Shown: positions 1 through 8,659 of the stretch, one piece after another
Layout of the letters: every line of letters begins with the position of its first letter
How positions within the stretch are numbered: the stretch's first letter is position 1
DNA from: Lachnospiraceae bacterium
Lineage (GTDB): Bacteria > Bacteroidota > Bacteroidia > Bacteroidales > Muribaculaceae
Length of the DNA stretch: 64,000 nucleotides
Assembly (NCBI GenBank): GCA_023663655.1
Contig: JAMPGZ010000003.1
Coordinates: 1-64,000 of the forward strand
Direction of reading: 5' to 3'
The notes under the pieces: model-generated
Told to the model about the DNA's origin: nothing
Seen by the model: only the letters and a program-made list of their open reading frames with translations
The model's database searches: none
Program-made: the position numbers and the translations under genes

Positions 1-30
1 GAATTGGTCCTTTAATCAATGTGCACAGAC

Positions 31-71
31 CACCAACACGAAGCCGCCATCGTTGTCGGCGGGGATTCCGT
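31..71 (+). repeat. Dispersed repeat, copy A
   Basis: The block CACCAACACGAAGCCGCC followed by ATCGTTG and, a few bases on, GGGGATTCCGT recurs in the same orientation at 40525-40567 with one substitution in the first block and a 2-base length difference in the spacer. CCGCC and GGCGG within it can pair, and a run of eight T follows at 72-80, so it could end transcripts entering from the left on the plus strand. Its origin is unknown. The duplication is seen directly; the terminator role is inference. Confidence 0.6.
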
Positions 72-154
72 ATTTTTTTTATGGCTCTGCACCCGACAGT
101 ATCACTATCTGCCGTCGGGTTCGGAATATTTTATCTTTGAGATAGCGTGAGTAT

Positions 155-1462
155 TCAATTATTTTTTGCGGCGGAATAAAAATGCTTGACAAGGTAGTGT
201 TCAATAAATTCTATCTCTGGATCGACTGCTACAATTTTTCCATCAGATGCTATTAGGAATATTCGTCCACCTGAGTTGGGGCATCCATTTTTAGCCCATA
301 TACCGTCAATGTCATCAATGTCAACGTATGATTGCCATGGATAGCCATCTTTTTCAATTGCGTTCAGCATGAGCTTTGTGTCCCCAAATTCTCGTGCTAC
401 AGCAACGTATGACAACCCAAGAGGCACGAATTTCTGATATATCGGTATAAGAGCTTTCGATTTACTCCGACATGAGCCGCACCATGATGCCCACAGGTCG
501 ATAATTGCCGGTCGCCCGGATATCAAGTCGCTCATTGTTACCTCGCTTCCATCAACGGCATGGATTTTATAATCTGCATTATATTCGCGACTGGGACGAA
601 AGAGTCGAGTGGCAAACCGCAGCTTGCAATCATCATAATATGGATGATAGGAAAAATCCCTGTAGTTGGCGTTGAATATCGTCTCAATGCGCTCCATTGC
701 GTCATCAATGTTTCGGAAAGAGGATTCCATGCGTAACTGATCGCGTATTTCCATCAATCCAAGAAGAGATGGCGAGCTTTCGATTAAATAATTCCAACGT
801 ATGGTGTCTTGCTTCATCAAAAGTTCCAAAGATTTATTGTAGCTCTTTTTATAAACTTCGGTTTTTATGTTATTATCATGCTTTTGGGCAATTTGTTCTG
901 CAATGGCTTTCAATGAATCACGTTCAGATCCTTTTGTATTCCGCATTTTCAAATAAATGGGTCTTATTTCTTTAACGTACATCTCTCCCGAACTCTCCAT
1001 TTCATCCATTTTGCGATAAAGTTCCGTCAAGGATCCTCCTGATTCACGGTCTATGTAATCGGACAATTGTTTCTTCGCTGTTTGAATGGTTCCTGAACTT
1101 TTGATGCAGTCAATACCTGTGTTGTTGCCTTCAAAAAATGCTTTCACAGTGTCTCCTTCAGCATAAAAAGATTTGATTTTGAAACGTCCTGTAAGAAACT
1201 CATCATCGAAAATAATTTGCATTTCACGAGGATAATCCGATACATAGTCAAATGAGCAAGTTCCATCAACAAACTTTGCAACATCGATAGCTTTAAAACG
1301 GATGTCTGCTCCTGATTCATACAGCAAAGCTTTTTTCGTATCGGGTCTGCCTGAAATCTGAATATCAATATGAGTGCGTATTGAATCCTGTGTTTGTGCG
1401 GATGCTGTAATAGCCATCAATGCCATAGTCATGGATATGAAGCCTAAATAAGAATTGCTCAT
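155..1462 (-). CDS. TlpA-like thioredoxin-fold protein, exported
   Basis: A 435-residue exported protein. Residues 1-22 form a signal peptide ending in ASA-Q. The middle is a charged, helical domain of the kind found N-terminal to Bacteroidota TlpA-like proteins. The C-terminal 130 residues are thioredoxin-like with the redox motif WCGSC near residues 326-330. Such proteins act in the periplasm or at the outer membrane as thiol-disulfide oxidoreductases; the substrate is unknown. Oddly, the position normally holding the cis-proline (GIP in most TlpA proteins) reads NSGGRIFLI here, so the conserved proline seems absent. It lies 9 bases downstream of a second thioredoxin-like gene on the same strand and is probably co-transcribed with it. 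Confidence 0.8.
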   Translation of the reverse strand: MSNSYLGFISMTMALMAITASAQTQDSIRTHIDIQISGRPDTKKALLYESGADIRFKAIDVAKFVDGTCSFDYVSDYPREMQIIFDDEFLTGRFKIKSFYAEGDTVKAFFEGNNTGIDCIKSSGTIQTAKKQLSDYIDRESGGSLTELYRKMDEMESSGEMYVKEIRPIYLKMRNTKGSERDSLKAIAEQIAQKHDNNIKTEVYKKSYNKSLELLMKQDTIRWNYLIESSPSLLGLMEIRDQLRMESSFRNIDDAMERIETIFNANYRDFSYHPYYDDCKLRFATRLFRPSREYNADYKIHAVDGSEVTMSDLISGRPAIIDLWASWCGSCRSKSKALIPIYQKFVPLGLSYVAVAREFGDTKLMLNAIEKDGYPWQSYVDIDDIDGIWAKNGCPNSGGRIFLIASDGKIVAVDPEIEFIEHYLVKHFYSAAKNN

Positions 1463-1471
1463 GTTAGTTGG

Positions 1472-3220
1472 TTAATCTTGTTGTTGATTAAGATATTTGT
1501 TTACGGTTGCTTCCTCATGTTCCAGATGGAAATTGGTTTCCAGAATTTCTCCGTTTTTACCCACAAGCACTCCAAAAGGAATTCCGGCAAAATTGAACAA
1601 TGCGCTTAATCGGTTCCAGTTGTCGGTGCTTATGAAAATATGATCTCCTTTTATATCCTCGTCAGCCATCCAGCGTTCAGCTTCCTTTATGCCGCCGGTG
1701 TCTTCTGATATGTATAATGCTTTGAACGGACTGTCGGCAAGACTTTCTATAATCGGTTTCTGCCTTATCATTCCGGCTCGGCAAGGACCGCAGTACATAC
1801 CCCAAAAGTCGAGATACAAAAGATTTCCTTTATATGGCTTGATAAGCTCTTCAAATACATCAGCATCTGCCGACGCGTCAAGCATTGTATAGTTGGACTG
1901 CTTTTCCGAAGGGGATTCCGACATAACGACAGCCTCGACATAATTGGTGTAAGCCTTCTGTAGCATTTTAGCCAAGGTAGGATAGGTGACATGGCACATC
2001 AGATTGCTTACATACTCAGATTTTCGGTTCAACGTCTCACGGTTAAGTGACGAATGTGTATTGAGGTTCTCAATCAGATTTTTTACACACGATAATTGAA
2101 ATGCGAAACAATTGCCGATGCCGGCTTTCTTTAGATTGTTGGATATTATTTCGCATAACAGGTCATGGCTTGATTTACCTTTAAGGTCATAATTAGCAAC
2201 CAATGGCGGATTTATGCCTCCTGATGCGGCTGATTGTGCTGCATCAAATAAGCAACCATACTCCCAACGGTTGGGCAACATTCGGTTTACGCACATCATT
2301 ATCGGATTGTCGTAAATCAATTTGTTGTGTTGCTTCCGAGGTCCGATTAATGCAGCTATATCAATTTCGTGGTATGGCTTGTCAAGGACGGGAGTTTCCA
2401 CACTGTCGGTCATTGTTAGACCTACCTGATGTTTGAACCTGTACTCCATTTCGTTTGATTCCGTAACCTCGAGAATGGTGCTGATAGCTTTTGCTGCCAA
2501 AATATCTTTTGCGAAATCGCTTATGGGGAGATTGCCTAAGAAATGTGGTAAGTCGCTTATCGTGGAGTTCAGCATATCGCATAACACCTCATTCTCTTTT
2601 ATGACAGCCTCTTCGGTAGCTTCAGACTCCGGGATGTAATGCCTTAGAAATAAATTTTTGAGGTTGTAATGCGACATAAGAGTGTCGGTAAGCGCGTTGA
2701 CCGCTGTTATATCCCTGTCTTTTTCACCTCGGAACCCGAAGTATGCGGCAGATTTTGTGGATGACGAATGGTCGGTTTTGGTTGTTGTCGCAATCTCGAT
2801 TGTATCTCCCGGAATAAGAAAAATCTCCCTGCGGATGATTCCGGAGAGATAAACATATTGCGGATGATTTACTTTAGCATCCCCGTGAAAACTTCCGTCA
2901 GGTTGAATATTAATGACAGTTATCTGCTCTTTTCCTGTGACGCAATCTTTTGCTCTTACATTGAACGTGGTTATGCCGCTTTGTGAAGAATAATCGTGGA
3001 TTTTTCCGCATATATGTGCCGAGCCATCCCAATCATAGTGGGGTACGTCTTTGTATGTCGACGCGTTGTCAAGGGTCCACTCTCCGGCAGAGCGAGAGTC
3101 GAAGAATGTTGATGCAGGGATGAAGTGAGGTGGAGCTTGGTCAACTTTCGGAGTAATGGCAAAGGAATGCAGCGTGATTCCAATTGTGAAGATTGAAAAT
3201 ATAAGTCTTGTCGGTTTCAT
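1472..3220 (-). CDS. TlpA-like thioredoxin-fold protein with long N-terminal domain
   Basis: A 582-residue protein. Residues 1-22 look like a signal peptide (hydrophobic stretch ending HSFA). A long N-terminal region of about 430 residues, with a beta-rich start resembling the DUF4369-type domains of Bacteroidota thioredoxin proteins, precedes a C-terminal thioredoxin fold with FWGMYCGPC at about 471-479. The cis-proline loop (AGIPFGVLV) is intact, unlike in the following gene. It is probably a periplasmic disulfide oxidoreductase, partner unknown. It is the first gene of a two-gene minus-strand unit; its 5' side abuts the MITE-like element at 3232, so its promoter may lie inside or beyond that element. 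Confidence 0.75.
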   Translation of the reverse strand: MKPTRLIFSIFTIGITLHSFAITPKVDQAPPHFIPASTFFDSRSAGEWTLDNASTYKDVPHYDWDGSAHICGKIHDYSSQSGITTFNVRAKDCVTGKEQITVINIQPDGSFHGDAKVNHPQYVYLSGIIRREIFLIPGDTIEIATTTKTDHSSSTKSAAYFGFRGEKDRDITAVNALTDTLMSHYNLKNLFLRHYIPESEATEEAVIKENEVLCDMLNSTISDLPHFLGNLPISDFAKDILAAKAISTILEVTESNEMEYRFKHQVGLTMTDSVETPVLDKPYHEIDIAALIGPRKQHNKLIYDNPIMMCVNRMLPNRWEYGCLFDAAQSAASGGINPPLVANYDLKGKSSHDLLCEIISNNLKKAGIGNCFAFQLSCVKNLIENLNTHSSLNRETLNRKSEYVSNLMCHVTYPTLAKMLQKAYTNYVEAVVMSESPSEKQSNYTMLDASADADVFEELIKPYKGNLLYLDFWGMYCGPCRAGMIRQKPIIESLADSPFKALYISEDTGGIKEAERWMADEDIKGDHIFISTDNWNRLSALFNFAGIPFGVLVGKNGEILETNFHLEHEEATVNKYLNQQQD

Positions 3221-3231
3221 GTGTATTAAAT

Positions 3232-3583
3232 TTAGAGGGTGTTTAATAATAAATTTTAATCCGTGGGCGGTTTATCTTTGAGGGATTATTCCGTAACGAT
3301 GAGGGAGTGTGCCCTTTGGCACTCGACCGAAGAGTTTAGGGATAAGCGCCAAAGAGAAACCGAGGCGACGGTATTATACTTCCATTAGATTTCATTAAAG
3401 TTTATCATTTTTATAATGAGGATGCATTAATACAGTAAAAGTTACCTCCGTCTTTCCGTCTTTCGGGCATCTTTTAAGCTTTGTTTCAGTCGTGTACATT
3501 AAGTACACTCCCTCAACTCAGCATAAAATCTGCTCCGAAATACGGAACCCACGGGTTAACATTTATTATTAAACACCCTCTAA
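3232..3583. mobile_element. MITE-like element with ~36-bp terminal inverted repeats
   Basis: The left end (3232-3267) and the reverse complement of the right end (3548-3583) match over about 36 bases with only a few differences; the shared core is GAGGGTGTTTAATAATAAAT. The 352-bp unit has no credible ORF. It holds smaller hairpins, TGCC-CTTT-GGCA near 3313 and GTGTAC-ATTAA-GTACAC near 3492. If the ends start at GAGGG, the element is bounded by TA on both sides, as expected for TA target duplication. It sits between two minus-strand genes and fills the whole gap. The inverted repeats are seen directly; mobility is inferred. Confidence 0.7.
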
Positions 3584-3594
3584 GGCGTGCTGTT

Positions 3595-4824
3595 TCACCC
3601 CGGATTGTAAATGAGAGTTGAGGAGTTGTCGGGTGTTATTATGCGGCGTGTGGTCTCGATTATTTCATCGACAGTTACGCTGCGGTGCATCGTTATGAGA
3701 TCCTGCAGGTCTATTCCGTTCATTTCGCATTGTGCAAGGTTTGCCGCGAGATTCACGTAGCTCATCTGAGAGAATGTCTGTGTTGCCTCGTAATTATTCT
3801 TGACTCGTTCCAGTTCATGAAAGTCAGGGGGGGACTGCACGAGCGACAACGCTTCTTCATTGAGACGGTCTATTGCATCCTGAGGGTTCACGCCGTCACG
3901 CAAGTATCCTTGAAGCAACAGTAGTCCCGGCTCCATGCTCCCTGTGATCGATGCGTCGCAGCGGTTGAACATATCGGTCCCGAGCATGAGATTGCGATAG
4001 AAGCGTGACGCATATCCTGCCGATAGCAGATCGGTGATTGTGTCGCACACTGTATATTCCCTGCTGTGGAATCCCGGCATGTGATATGCTATTACTACTG
4101 CTGTGTTTGGAACTCTGCCGCTCACTGTCATTTTGCGGGGAGAGGTTTGATTCGGTTCCTGGCTGTAGTTATGCGGAGCTATTTCCCGAGAAGGTATGGG
4201 GCTGAACCATTTTTCAGCCAATTCCTTAACTCGGTCAAGCGATATGTTGCCGGTCACGGCAAGCACGGCATTGTTTGGAGCGTAGTGGGCATGAAAGAAA
4301 TCTCTGACGTCATCATTGGTGACACGCTCGATGTGGGAGAGTTCTTTTCCTATCACAGGTGTGCGATAGGGGTGTGTGGTATAAGCGAGTGCATTCAGAT
4401 AGTGGGATAAGTCACCGTAGGGCTGGTTCAGGCACACTTGTTTGAATTCTTCACACACCACGTGGCGTTGCACTTCAAGAGCTTTTTCGCTGAACGCGAG
4501 TCCATTCATGCGGTCGCTCTCAAGCCAGAATGCGGTTTCCACGTTATGACCGGGGATTATGTCATAGAAATTGGTGTAATCGCAGTTGGTCCATGCGTTG
4601 TTGGTTCCGCCGGCACGTTCAAGTTCCTTGTCATAGTGCATAATGTGTTCGGATCCGCCAAACATCAAGTGCTCGAACAGATGTGCCATTCCGGTCATTT
4701 CCGGAGATTCGTCGCGGCTCCCCACATTGTATAAAATATTTAGTGCCACCATTGCGGTGGCACTATCTTCATGATGTACAACCCTAAGCCCGTTAGGCAG
4801 GGTGAAACGGTTGACTTTAATCAT
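3595..4824 (-). CDS. M16 family zinc metallopeptidase
   Basis: A 409-residue single-unit M16 (pitrilysin/processing-peptidase-like) protein. The inverted zinc motif HLFEH is at residues 48-52, and the distal glutamate ligand is expected in VVCEEF near 125-126. No signal peptide is evident, so it may be cytosolic. The length fits the short M16B-type subunits. The start codon overlaps the end of the upstream cyclophilin gene by 8 bases (ATGATTAA), suggesting translational coupling. It is the last gene of a three-gene minus-strand operon. A role in peptide turnover is known for the family; the substrate is unknown. Confidence 0.88.
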   Translation of the reverse strand: MIKVNRFTLPNGLRVVHHEDSATAMVALNILYNVGSRDESPEMTGMAHLFEHLMFGGSEHIMHYDKELERAGGTNNAWTNCDYTNFYDIIPGHNVETAFWLESDRMNGLAFSEKALEVQRHVVCEEFKQVCLNQPYGDLSHYLNALAYTTHPYRTPVIGKELSHIERVTNDDVRDFFHAHYAPNNAVLAVTGNISLDRVKELAEKWFSPIPSREIAPHNYSQEPNQTSPRKMTVSGRVPNTAVVIAYHMPGFHSREYTVCDTITDLLSAGYASRFYRNLMLGTDMFNRCDASITGSMEPGLLLLQGYLRDGVNPQDAIDRLNEEALSLVQSPPDFHELERVKNNYEATQTFSQMSYVNLAANLAQCEMNGIDLQDLITMHRSVTVDEIIETTRRIITPDNSSTLIYNPG

Positions 4825-5704
4825 TTACAATCGACATCTTTATGATTTTGATATCTTCTTTGGGACGGTCGCCGGGCAGTGTCTCGGCTTTCTCGATTTT
4901 CTCCACGACATCCATTCCTTTTATCACTTCGCCAAATACGGTATATTGTCCGTCGAGGTGAGGTGTTCCACCGATGGTTTTATATGCCTCTCTTTGTTCC
5001 GGAGTTAGTTTAGCCGGATTCTTAGCGGCTTCCTGGGTTGTGATCGCAATTAGTTCCTCCTGAAGTTTCTGAAGTCCTGCCTGATCGCGGTTTTTTCTCA
5101 ATGTCATGATGGAGTCCTTGTGCTGTGCGGCAAGGCTGTCGAAAATTGCTTGCTGCTGTTGCATCTTCATCTGCTTCTCCATCTGGTTGAGTTGATTGTC
5201 ATTGTAGGTTTTTCCGGTGACAATGTAGAACTGAGATCCTGACGAGCGACGTTCCGGATTGATGTTGTCACCGGTGCGTGCTGCTGCAAGCGCTCCTTTC
5301 TTATGGAAATGTTTCGGATATACAAATTCTGCTTCGATGGTGTATCCGGGATCGCCCATTCCAAGCTGTTTTCCTGCCGGAGCATTTTTTGAATCGGGAT
5401 CTCCTGCCTGAACCATGAATTCATTGATTACACGGTGGAACAGTGTGCCGTTGTAAAAGCCTTCTTTCACGAGTTTGACGAAATTTTCTGAATGCTTGGG
5501 GGTGTCTCCATAAAGCATCACTTGAATATCGCCCAAAGATGTTGTGATATCTACAATCACGTTGTTAGAGTCATTTTGAGTCATAACTTGATCGGTTACG
5601 GTGTTATTGTTTTCTGCTTCTGCTGTAGTCGTTGCTGTTTTGCCGCACGCGGAGCAATATAATCCCAACACGGCAGAGAGAATAAGAGTTTGTGTAAATC
5701 TCAT
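4817..5704 (-). CDS. Peptidyl-prolyl cis-trans isomerase, cyclophilin type, lipoprotein
   Basis: A 295-residue cyclophilin-type isomerase that catalyses proline isomerisation in exported proteins. The N-terminus is a lipoprotein signal with a candidate lipobox cysteine (LYCSAC), so it probably sits in the periplasm on a membrane anchor. Cyclophilin motifs are present: FHRVINEFMVQAGD near residues 95-108 and GSQFYIVTG near 157. About 75 charged, Gln-rich residues follow before the final FGEV strand, an insertion that splits the fold. It is the middle gene of an operon: 21 bases separate it from the upstream small gene, and it overlaps the M16 peptidase. Confidence 0.92.
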   Translation of the reverse strand: MRFTQTLILSAVLGLYCSACGKTATTTAEAENNNTVTDQVMTQNDSNNVIVDITTSLGDIQVMLYGDTPKHSENFVKLVKEGFYNGTLFHRVINEFMVQAGDPDSKNAPAGKQLGMGDPGYTIEAEFVYPKHFHKKGALAAARTGDNINPERRSSGSQFYIVTGKTYNDNQLNQMEKQMKMQQQQAIFDSLAAQHKDSIMTLRKNRDQAGLQKLQEELIAITTQEAAKNPAKLTPEQREAYKTIGGTPHLDGQYTVFGEVIKGMDVVEKIEKAETLPGDRPKEDIKIIKMSIVND

Positions 5705-5725
5705 GATTAATGAATAATTAACTGT

Positions 5726-6097
5726 TTAAATTCCGGTTGCATAAAGACGTTTGTATATGCGTCGGAAGTTGTCATCTTTTTCTGAATATTCAGCTGCGTG
5801 TTCCTCGTAATCTGCTCCCCACATGGTAAGCAAGTCGCCGATGTATCGACGTTCACGGTCTTTTTCTATTGCCGACGCGATAATTTTGGAGATAGGAGCA
5901 CGGTATTGATCCCGGTCGATTGCAAACAGGTATCTTGCAGCGCTGACAAGGAATTGCCCAGAATGATCTACCATTATCATGTTTTCGACAACATCATCGA
6001 TAATGTCATCAATTTCTGAAATATGGTTGGCGAGATATTCGTAGGTTAATAATCCGTCGGGGTCTTTGCCCAATAGCTTTTTTATTTCTTCTTTCAT
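5726..6097 (-). CDS. Conserved hypothetical small acidic helical protein
   Basis: A 123-residue protein, mostly helical and rich in Asp, Glu, Arg and Tyr, with no signal peptide, membrane segment or recognised motif. An upstream in-frame ATG at 6124 would add nine residues, but it overlaps the minus-strand -7 box at 6122-6129, so the start at 6097 (MKEEIKK) is preferred. It is the first gene of the operon with the cyclophilin and the M16 peptidase. I do not recognise the family; it resembles small Bacteroidales-restricted cytosolic proteins. Function unknown. Confidence 0.75.
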   Translation of the reverse strand: MKEEIKKLLGKDPDGLLTYEYLANHISEIDDIIDDVVENMIMVDHSGQFLVSAARYLFAIDRDQYRAPISKIIASAIEKDRERRYIGDLLTMWGADYEEHAAEYSEKDDNFRRIYKRLYATGI

Positions 6098-6121
6098 GAC
6101 AAGAATTGTAAAGTTATGCTG

Positions 6122-6160
6122 CAAAGATAATAATTTTCCGATATAAATCTCTTATATTTG
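6122..6160. promoter_or_regulatory. Divergent promoter pair
   Basis: Two Bacteroidota -7 boxes point in opposite directions. TATCTTTG on the minus strand (6122-6129) drives the small-gene/cyclophilin/M16 operon. TATATTTG on the plus strand (6153-6160) lies 20 bases before the cytidylate-kinase-like gene. The boxes are seen directly; assignment rests on the known TAnnTTTG consensus. Confidence 0.75.
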
Positions 6161-6180
6161 CACTGTATAAAGAAGCCGAT

Positions 6181-6819
6181 ATGGATAAAAATAACTTTGT
6201 AATCACTATAGGCCGCCAATTTGGCAGCGGAGGAAGAGAACTCGGAAAAATACTTGCCGATAAGCTCGGCATCCGATATTATGATAAGGAATTGCTTTGC
6301 GAGGCGGCAAAGAAAGCCGGTGTAAGCGAGGAGTTTTTTGAAAAATCCGATGAGAAATTTCCGCGTTTTTTCAGCGGGCTGCTTTCATTTACAATGGGAT
6401 ACAATCCATACACATTATACTCCGGATCTACCTCTATAAGTGATGATTCATTGTATAAGGCTCAGAGCGATTTTATTCGTTCTGTTGCTGAAAATGAGTC
6501 GTGTGTCATTGTGGGCAGAAGCGCCAACTATGTTCTTCGCAATCATCCTCGTTGTGTGAATGTGTTTGTTCATGCTCCTATAGAGGAATGTGTGAAGCGC
6601 ATCATGAAGCGTGGCGACAAGCCTACAGAAGAGAAGGCACGAGCCATGGCTGAAAAGACCAATAAGCTGCGTGCCAACTATTATAACTTTTATACTGACA
6701 AAACTTGGGGCGATGCAAGCTCTTATGACCTCACTATCGACTCATCATTGCTGCCAATGGAAGATGTCGCTGAGGTGATAATAGAATATCTGCGTCGCCG
6801 CTTCAACATCACACATTGA
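6181..6819 (+). CDS. Cytidylate kinase-like family protein
   Basis: A 212-residue P-loop kinase-like protein. The N-terminal segment ITIGRQFGSGGRELG (about 9-23) is the nucleotide-binding loop characteristic of cytidylate-kinase-like proteins, and VIVGRSANYVL near 108 plus the later arginines fit the rest of the fold. The family is related to Cmk, which phosphorylates CMP or dCMP, but this subgroup is distinct and its substrate is unproven, so no gene symbol is given. It is cytosolic, with its own -7 box. Its 3' end overlaps the convergent DUF308 gene by 11 bases. Confidence 0.85.
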   Translation: MDKNNFVITIGRQFGSGGRELGKILADKLGIRYYDKELLCEAAKKAGVSEEFFEKSDEKFPRFFSGLLSFTMGYNPYTLYSGSTSISDDSLYKAQSDFIRSVAENESCVIVGRSANYVLRNHPRCVNVFVHAPIEECVKRIMKRGDKPTEEKARAMAEKTNKLRANYYNFYTDKTWGDASSYDLTIDSSLLPMEDVAEVIIEYLRRRFNITH

Positions 6820-7345
6820 CCTTGTTGCTGTTGTAGACAGCTATTGCGATGAAAAGTCCGTTGACTGCCGATACTATCATCGCGATTCCGGCAACGAGTG
6901 TGAACGTGGTTTCTACCTCGCGTAAAGGCGAACATATAATTATGACGCCTGTGGCTATAACCAGCACGGGAAGAATGTAGAGCCACAGCGGCATTCTGAA
7001 TGGACGGAATTCAACCGCGAGCGACCACACTTGCACTAATCCGCAGATGATTAATAATGCGGCGAGCACGTAGACGAATATCGCTACGAAAGGAGTGGGG
7101 CATAGCAGCATGATTATGCCGATGACAAGCATTCCCAGCGATGAAGGGATCGATATGCCTGTCGACCTGTTTTTGGCTGATCGGGATATTCCGCTTATCA
7201 CACCTATCAATCCGGGGATGGCGCACATCGCTCCTACAAACATCACCATCCAGTTGAGCAGACTTATGTCGTTGTGCAGGCAAATCAATATTATGCCGGC
7301 TGCAAGGACGAAAATATTGGTCCAAAGGTTAGTTTTTTCGCTCAT
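6809..7345 (-). CDS. DUF308 (HdeD-like) membrane protein
   Basis: A 178-residue integral membrane protein with six predicted hydrophobic segments in the paired-helix pattern of the DUF308/HdeD family. A short polar loop (SRSAKNRSTG) separates the first and second pairs. HdeD is linked to acid resistance in E. coli, but the function in Bacteroidota is not established. A second, less similar DUF308 protein is at 20472-21047. The gene converges on the upstream kinase-like gene with an 11-base overlap. No clear -7 box is visible upstream on the minus strand. Confidence 0.8.
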   Translation of the reverse strand: MSEKTNLWTNIFVLAAGIILICLHNDISLLNWMVMFVGAMCAIPGLIGVISGISRSAKNRSTGISIPSSLGMLVIGIIMLLCPTPFVAIFVYVLAALLIICGLVQVWSLAVEFRPFRMPLWLYILPVLVIATGVIIICSPLREVETTFTLVAGIAMIVSAVNGLFIAIAVYNSNKVNV

Positions 7346-7506
7346 AATTGTATTATTTGTTTTTAAATAGTTAAACCGTCATTTATTATAATAAACATTC
7401 TTATGGTCTATTTGTTTTTTTGACGGATGATCTCTTTTATGACAGCATTATCAAGGTGGTAATGCGGAAAGAGAGGTCGGATTTCTGCAAATCTGATAAA
7501 AAGTAT

Positions 7507-7514
7507 TAACTTTG
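7507..7514 (+). promoter_or_regulatory. -7 box for manA
   Basis: TAACTTTG matches the Bacteroidota consensus and lies about 97 bases before manA, leaving an AT-rich 5' leader of roughly 90 bases. No obvious riboswitch fold was seen in the leader. Confidence 0.7.
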
Positions 7515-7610
7515 CACTTTTAACCATTTCAAGAATATACAATTACTGATTGATTCATTCTTGAAAATATATAGACTAATGAATCCAACAGGTATATATT
7601 ACAAGATAAT

Positions 7611-8567
7611 ATGATGAACGCATTTAGGTTTAAGCCGCTACTGAAGAGTGTGCTGTGGGGCGGTGATAAAATATTGAGCTATACAGGTCTTGAGGCGACA
7701 GAGGATGCTGCCATAGGTGAGAGTTGGATAATTTCCGGCGTCACAGGCAATGAAACGGTTGTTTCGGAAGGCGATGATGCCGGATTGACTGTTTCCGACC
7801 TTATTTTAAAATATGGAGCCAATCTTGTCGGCAATCACATATACGATAGATATGGTTCTACGTTTCCTTTGCTTGTGAAGATAATTGATGCACATGCTGA
7901 TCTTTCAATACAGGTTCATCCCGATGATGCTCTTGCCAAAACACGGCATGATTCATTGGGGAAGACAGAAATGTGGTATATAATAGATGCCGAACCCGGA
8001 GCTAAAATACATTCAGGTCTTTCAAAAAAGATTGATCGAGATGAATATTATGATATTATTTCACAGGGTAAGATCATGGATGTGATTGCTGCGCATGATT
8101 CACATCCGGGCGACATATTCTATATCCCTGCCGGACGTATCCACTCAATCGGAGCGGGCAATATGCTCGTTGAGGTCCAGGAAACCAGTGATGTGACGTA
8201 TAGGGTATATGACTTCGACCGCAGAGATAAGGATGGTAAATTCCGCGAACTGCACACCGACCTTGCTGCTGATGCTATTGACTATAATATATATCAAGAT
8301 TATAAGAAAAGCTACGACAAGTCGGTCGGCGGAACTGTTCCGTTGATAAAGTGTCCGTATTTCAACGTGCAGCGCACAGTATTGTCAGAATCTGCATCAT
8401 GCCAGCTTCCTACAGCCGAAGACTCATTCACAATTGTGTTCTGTGTGGATGGCGCAATGGAGGTGAATGGGGAAAAACTTAAGCGGGGAGAGATGGTGCT
8501 CTTTCCGGCTTGCCAACATTCGTTAGTGGCTTCAGGCAATGGAGTGCTGCTTACGATCACAGCGTAA
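7611..8567 (+). CDS. manA: Mannose-6-phosphate isomerase, class I
   Basis: A 318-residue type I phosphomannose isomerase of the short form found in Firmicutes and Bacteroidota. It interconverts mannose-6-phosphate and fructose-6-phosphate in the cytosol, feeding glycolysis or GDP-sugar synthesis. Cupin metal-binding segments are visible: LSIQVHPDD near 96-104 and the downstream IPAGRIHSIG near 170-179, with the short FKPLLKSVLWGG start typical of the family. Two adjacent ATG codons are possible starts (7611 or 7614). It is a single-gene unit with its own promoter and a terminator hairpin at 8596-8618. Confidence 0.93.
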   Translation: MMNAFRFKPLLKSVLWGGDKILSYTGLEATEDAAIGESWIISGVTGNETVVSEGDDAGLTVSDLILKYGANLVGNHIYDRYGSTFPLLVKIIDAHADLSIQVHPDDALAKTRHDSLGKTEMWYIIDAEPGAKIHSGLSKKIDRDEYYDIISQGKIMDVIAAHDSHPGDIFYIPAGRIHSIGAGNMLVEVQETSDVTYRVYDFDRRDKDGKFRELHTDLAADAIDYNIYQDYKKSYDKSVGGTVPLIKCPYFNVQRTVLSESASCQLPTAEDSFTIVFCVDGAMEVNGEKLKRGEMVLFPACQHSLVASGNGVLLTITA

Positions 8568-8595
8568 TCATGAGATAACCTTTAAACTTTCAAAT

Positions 8596-8618
8596 AGCTC
8601 ATCCTTTCGGGGTGGGCT
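8596..8618 (+). terminator. Intrinsic terminator after manA
   Basis: A nine-pair stem (AGCTCATCC with GGTGGGCT, including two G-T pairs) closes a short loop and is followed by the T-rich tract TATTTTATTT. It starts 29 bases after the manA stop codon. Confidence 0.75.
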
Positions 8619-8659
8619 TATTTTATTTGAGGCTTGTGGGTTGTTTGGTGAAAAACTGG

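Noticed and set aside
91-120. ACCCGAC/GTCGGGT hairpin after the first minus-strand gene as a terminator
   Set aside because: On the minus strand the stem is followed by A-rich, not T-rich, sequence, so an intrinsic terminator is not supported.
1144-1368. Short ORFs opposite or inside the TlpA-like genes
   Set aside because: They lie within the reading frame of a well-supported gene and show no independent start signals.
3273-3280. TATCTTTG in the MITE-like element, also in TTTATCTTTGAG at 130-141
   Set aside because: The shared 12-mer is AT-rich and may be chance; no plus-strand gene follows either site closely.
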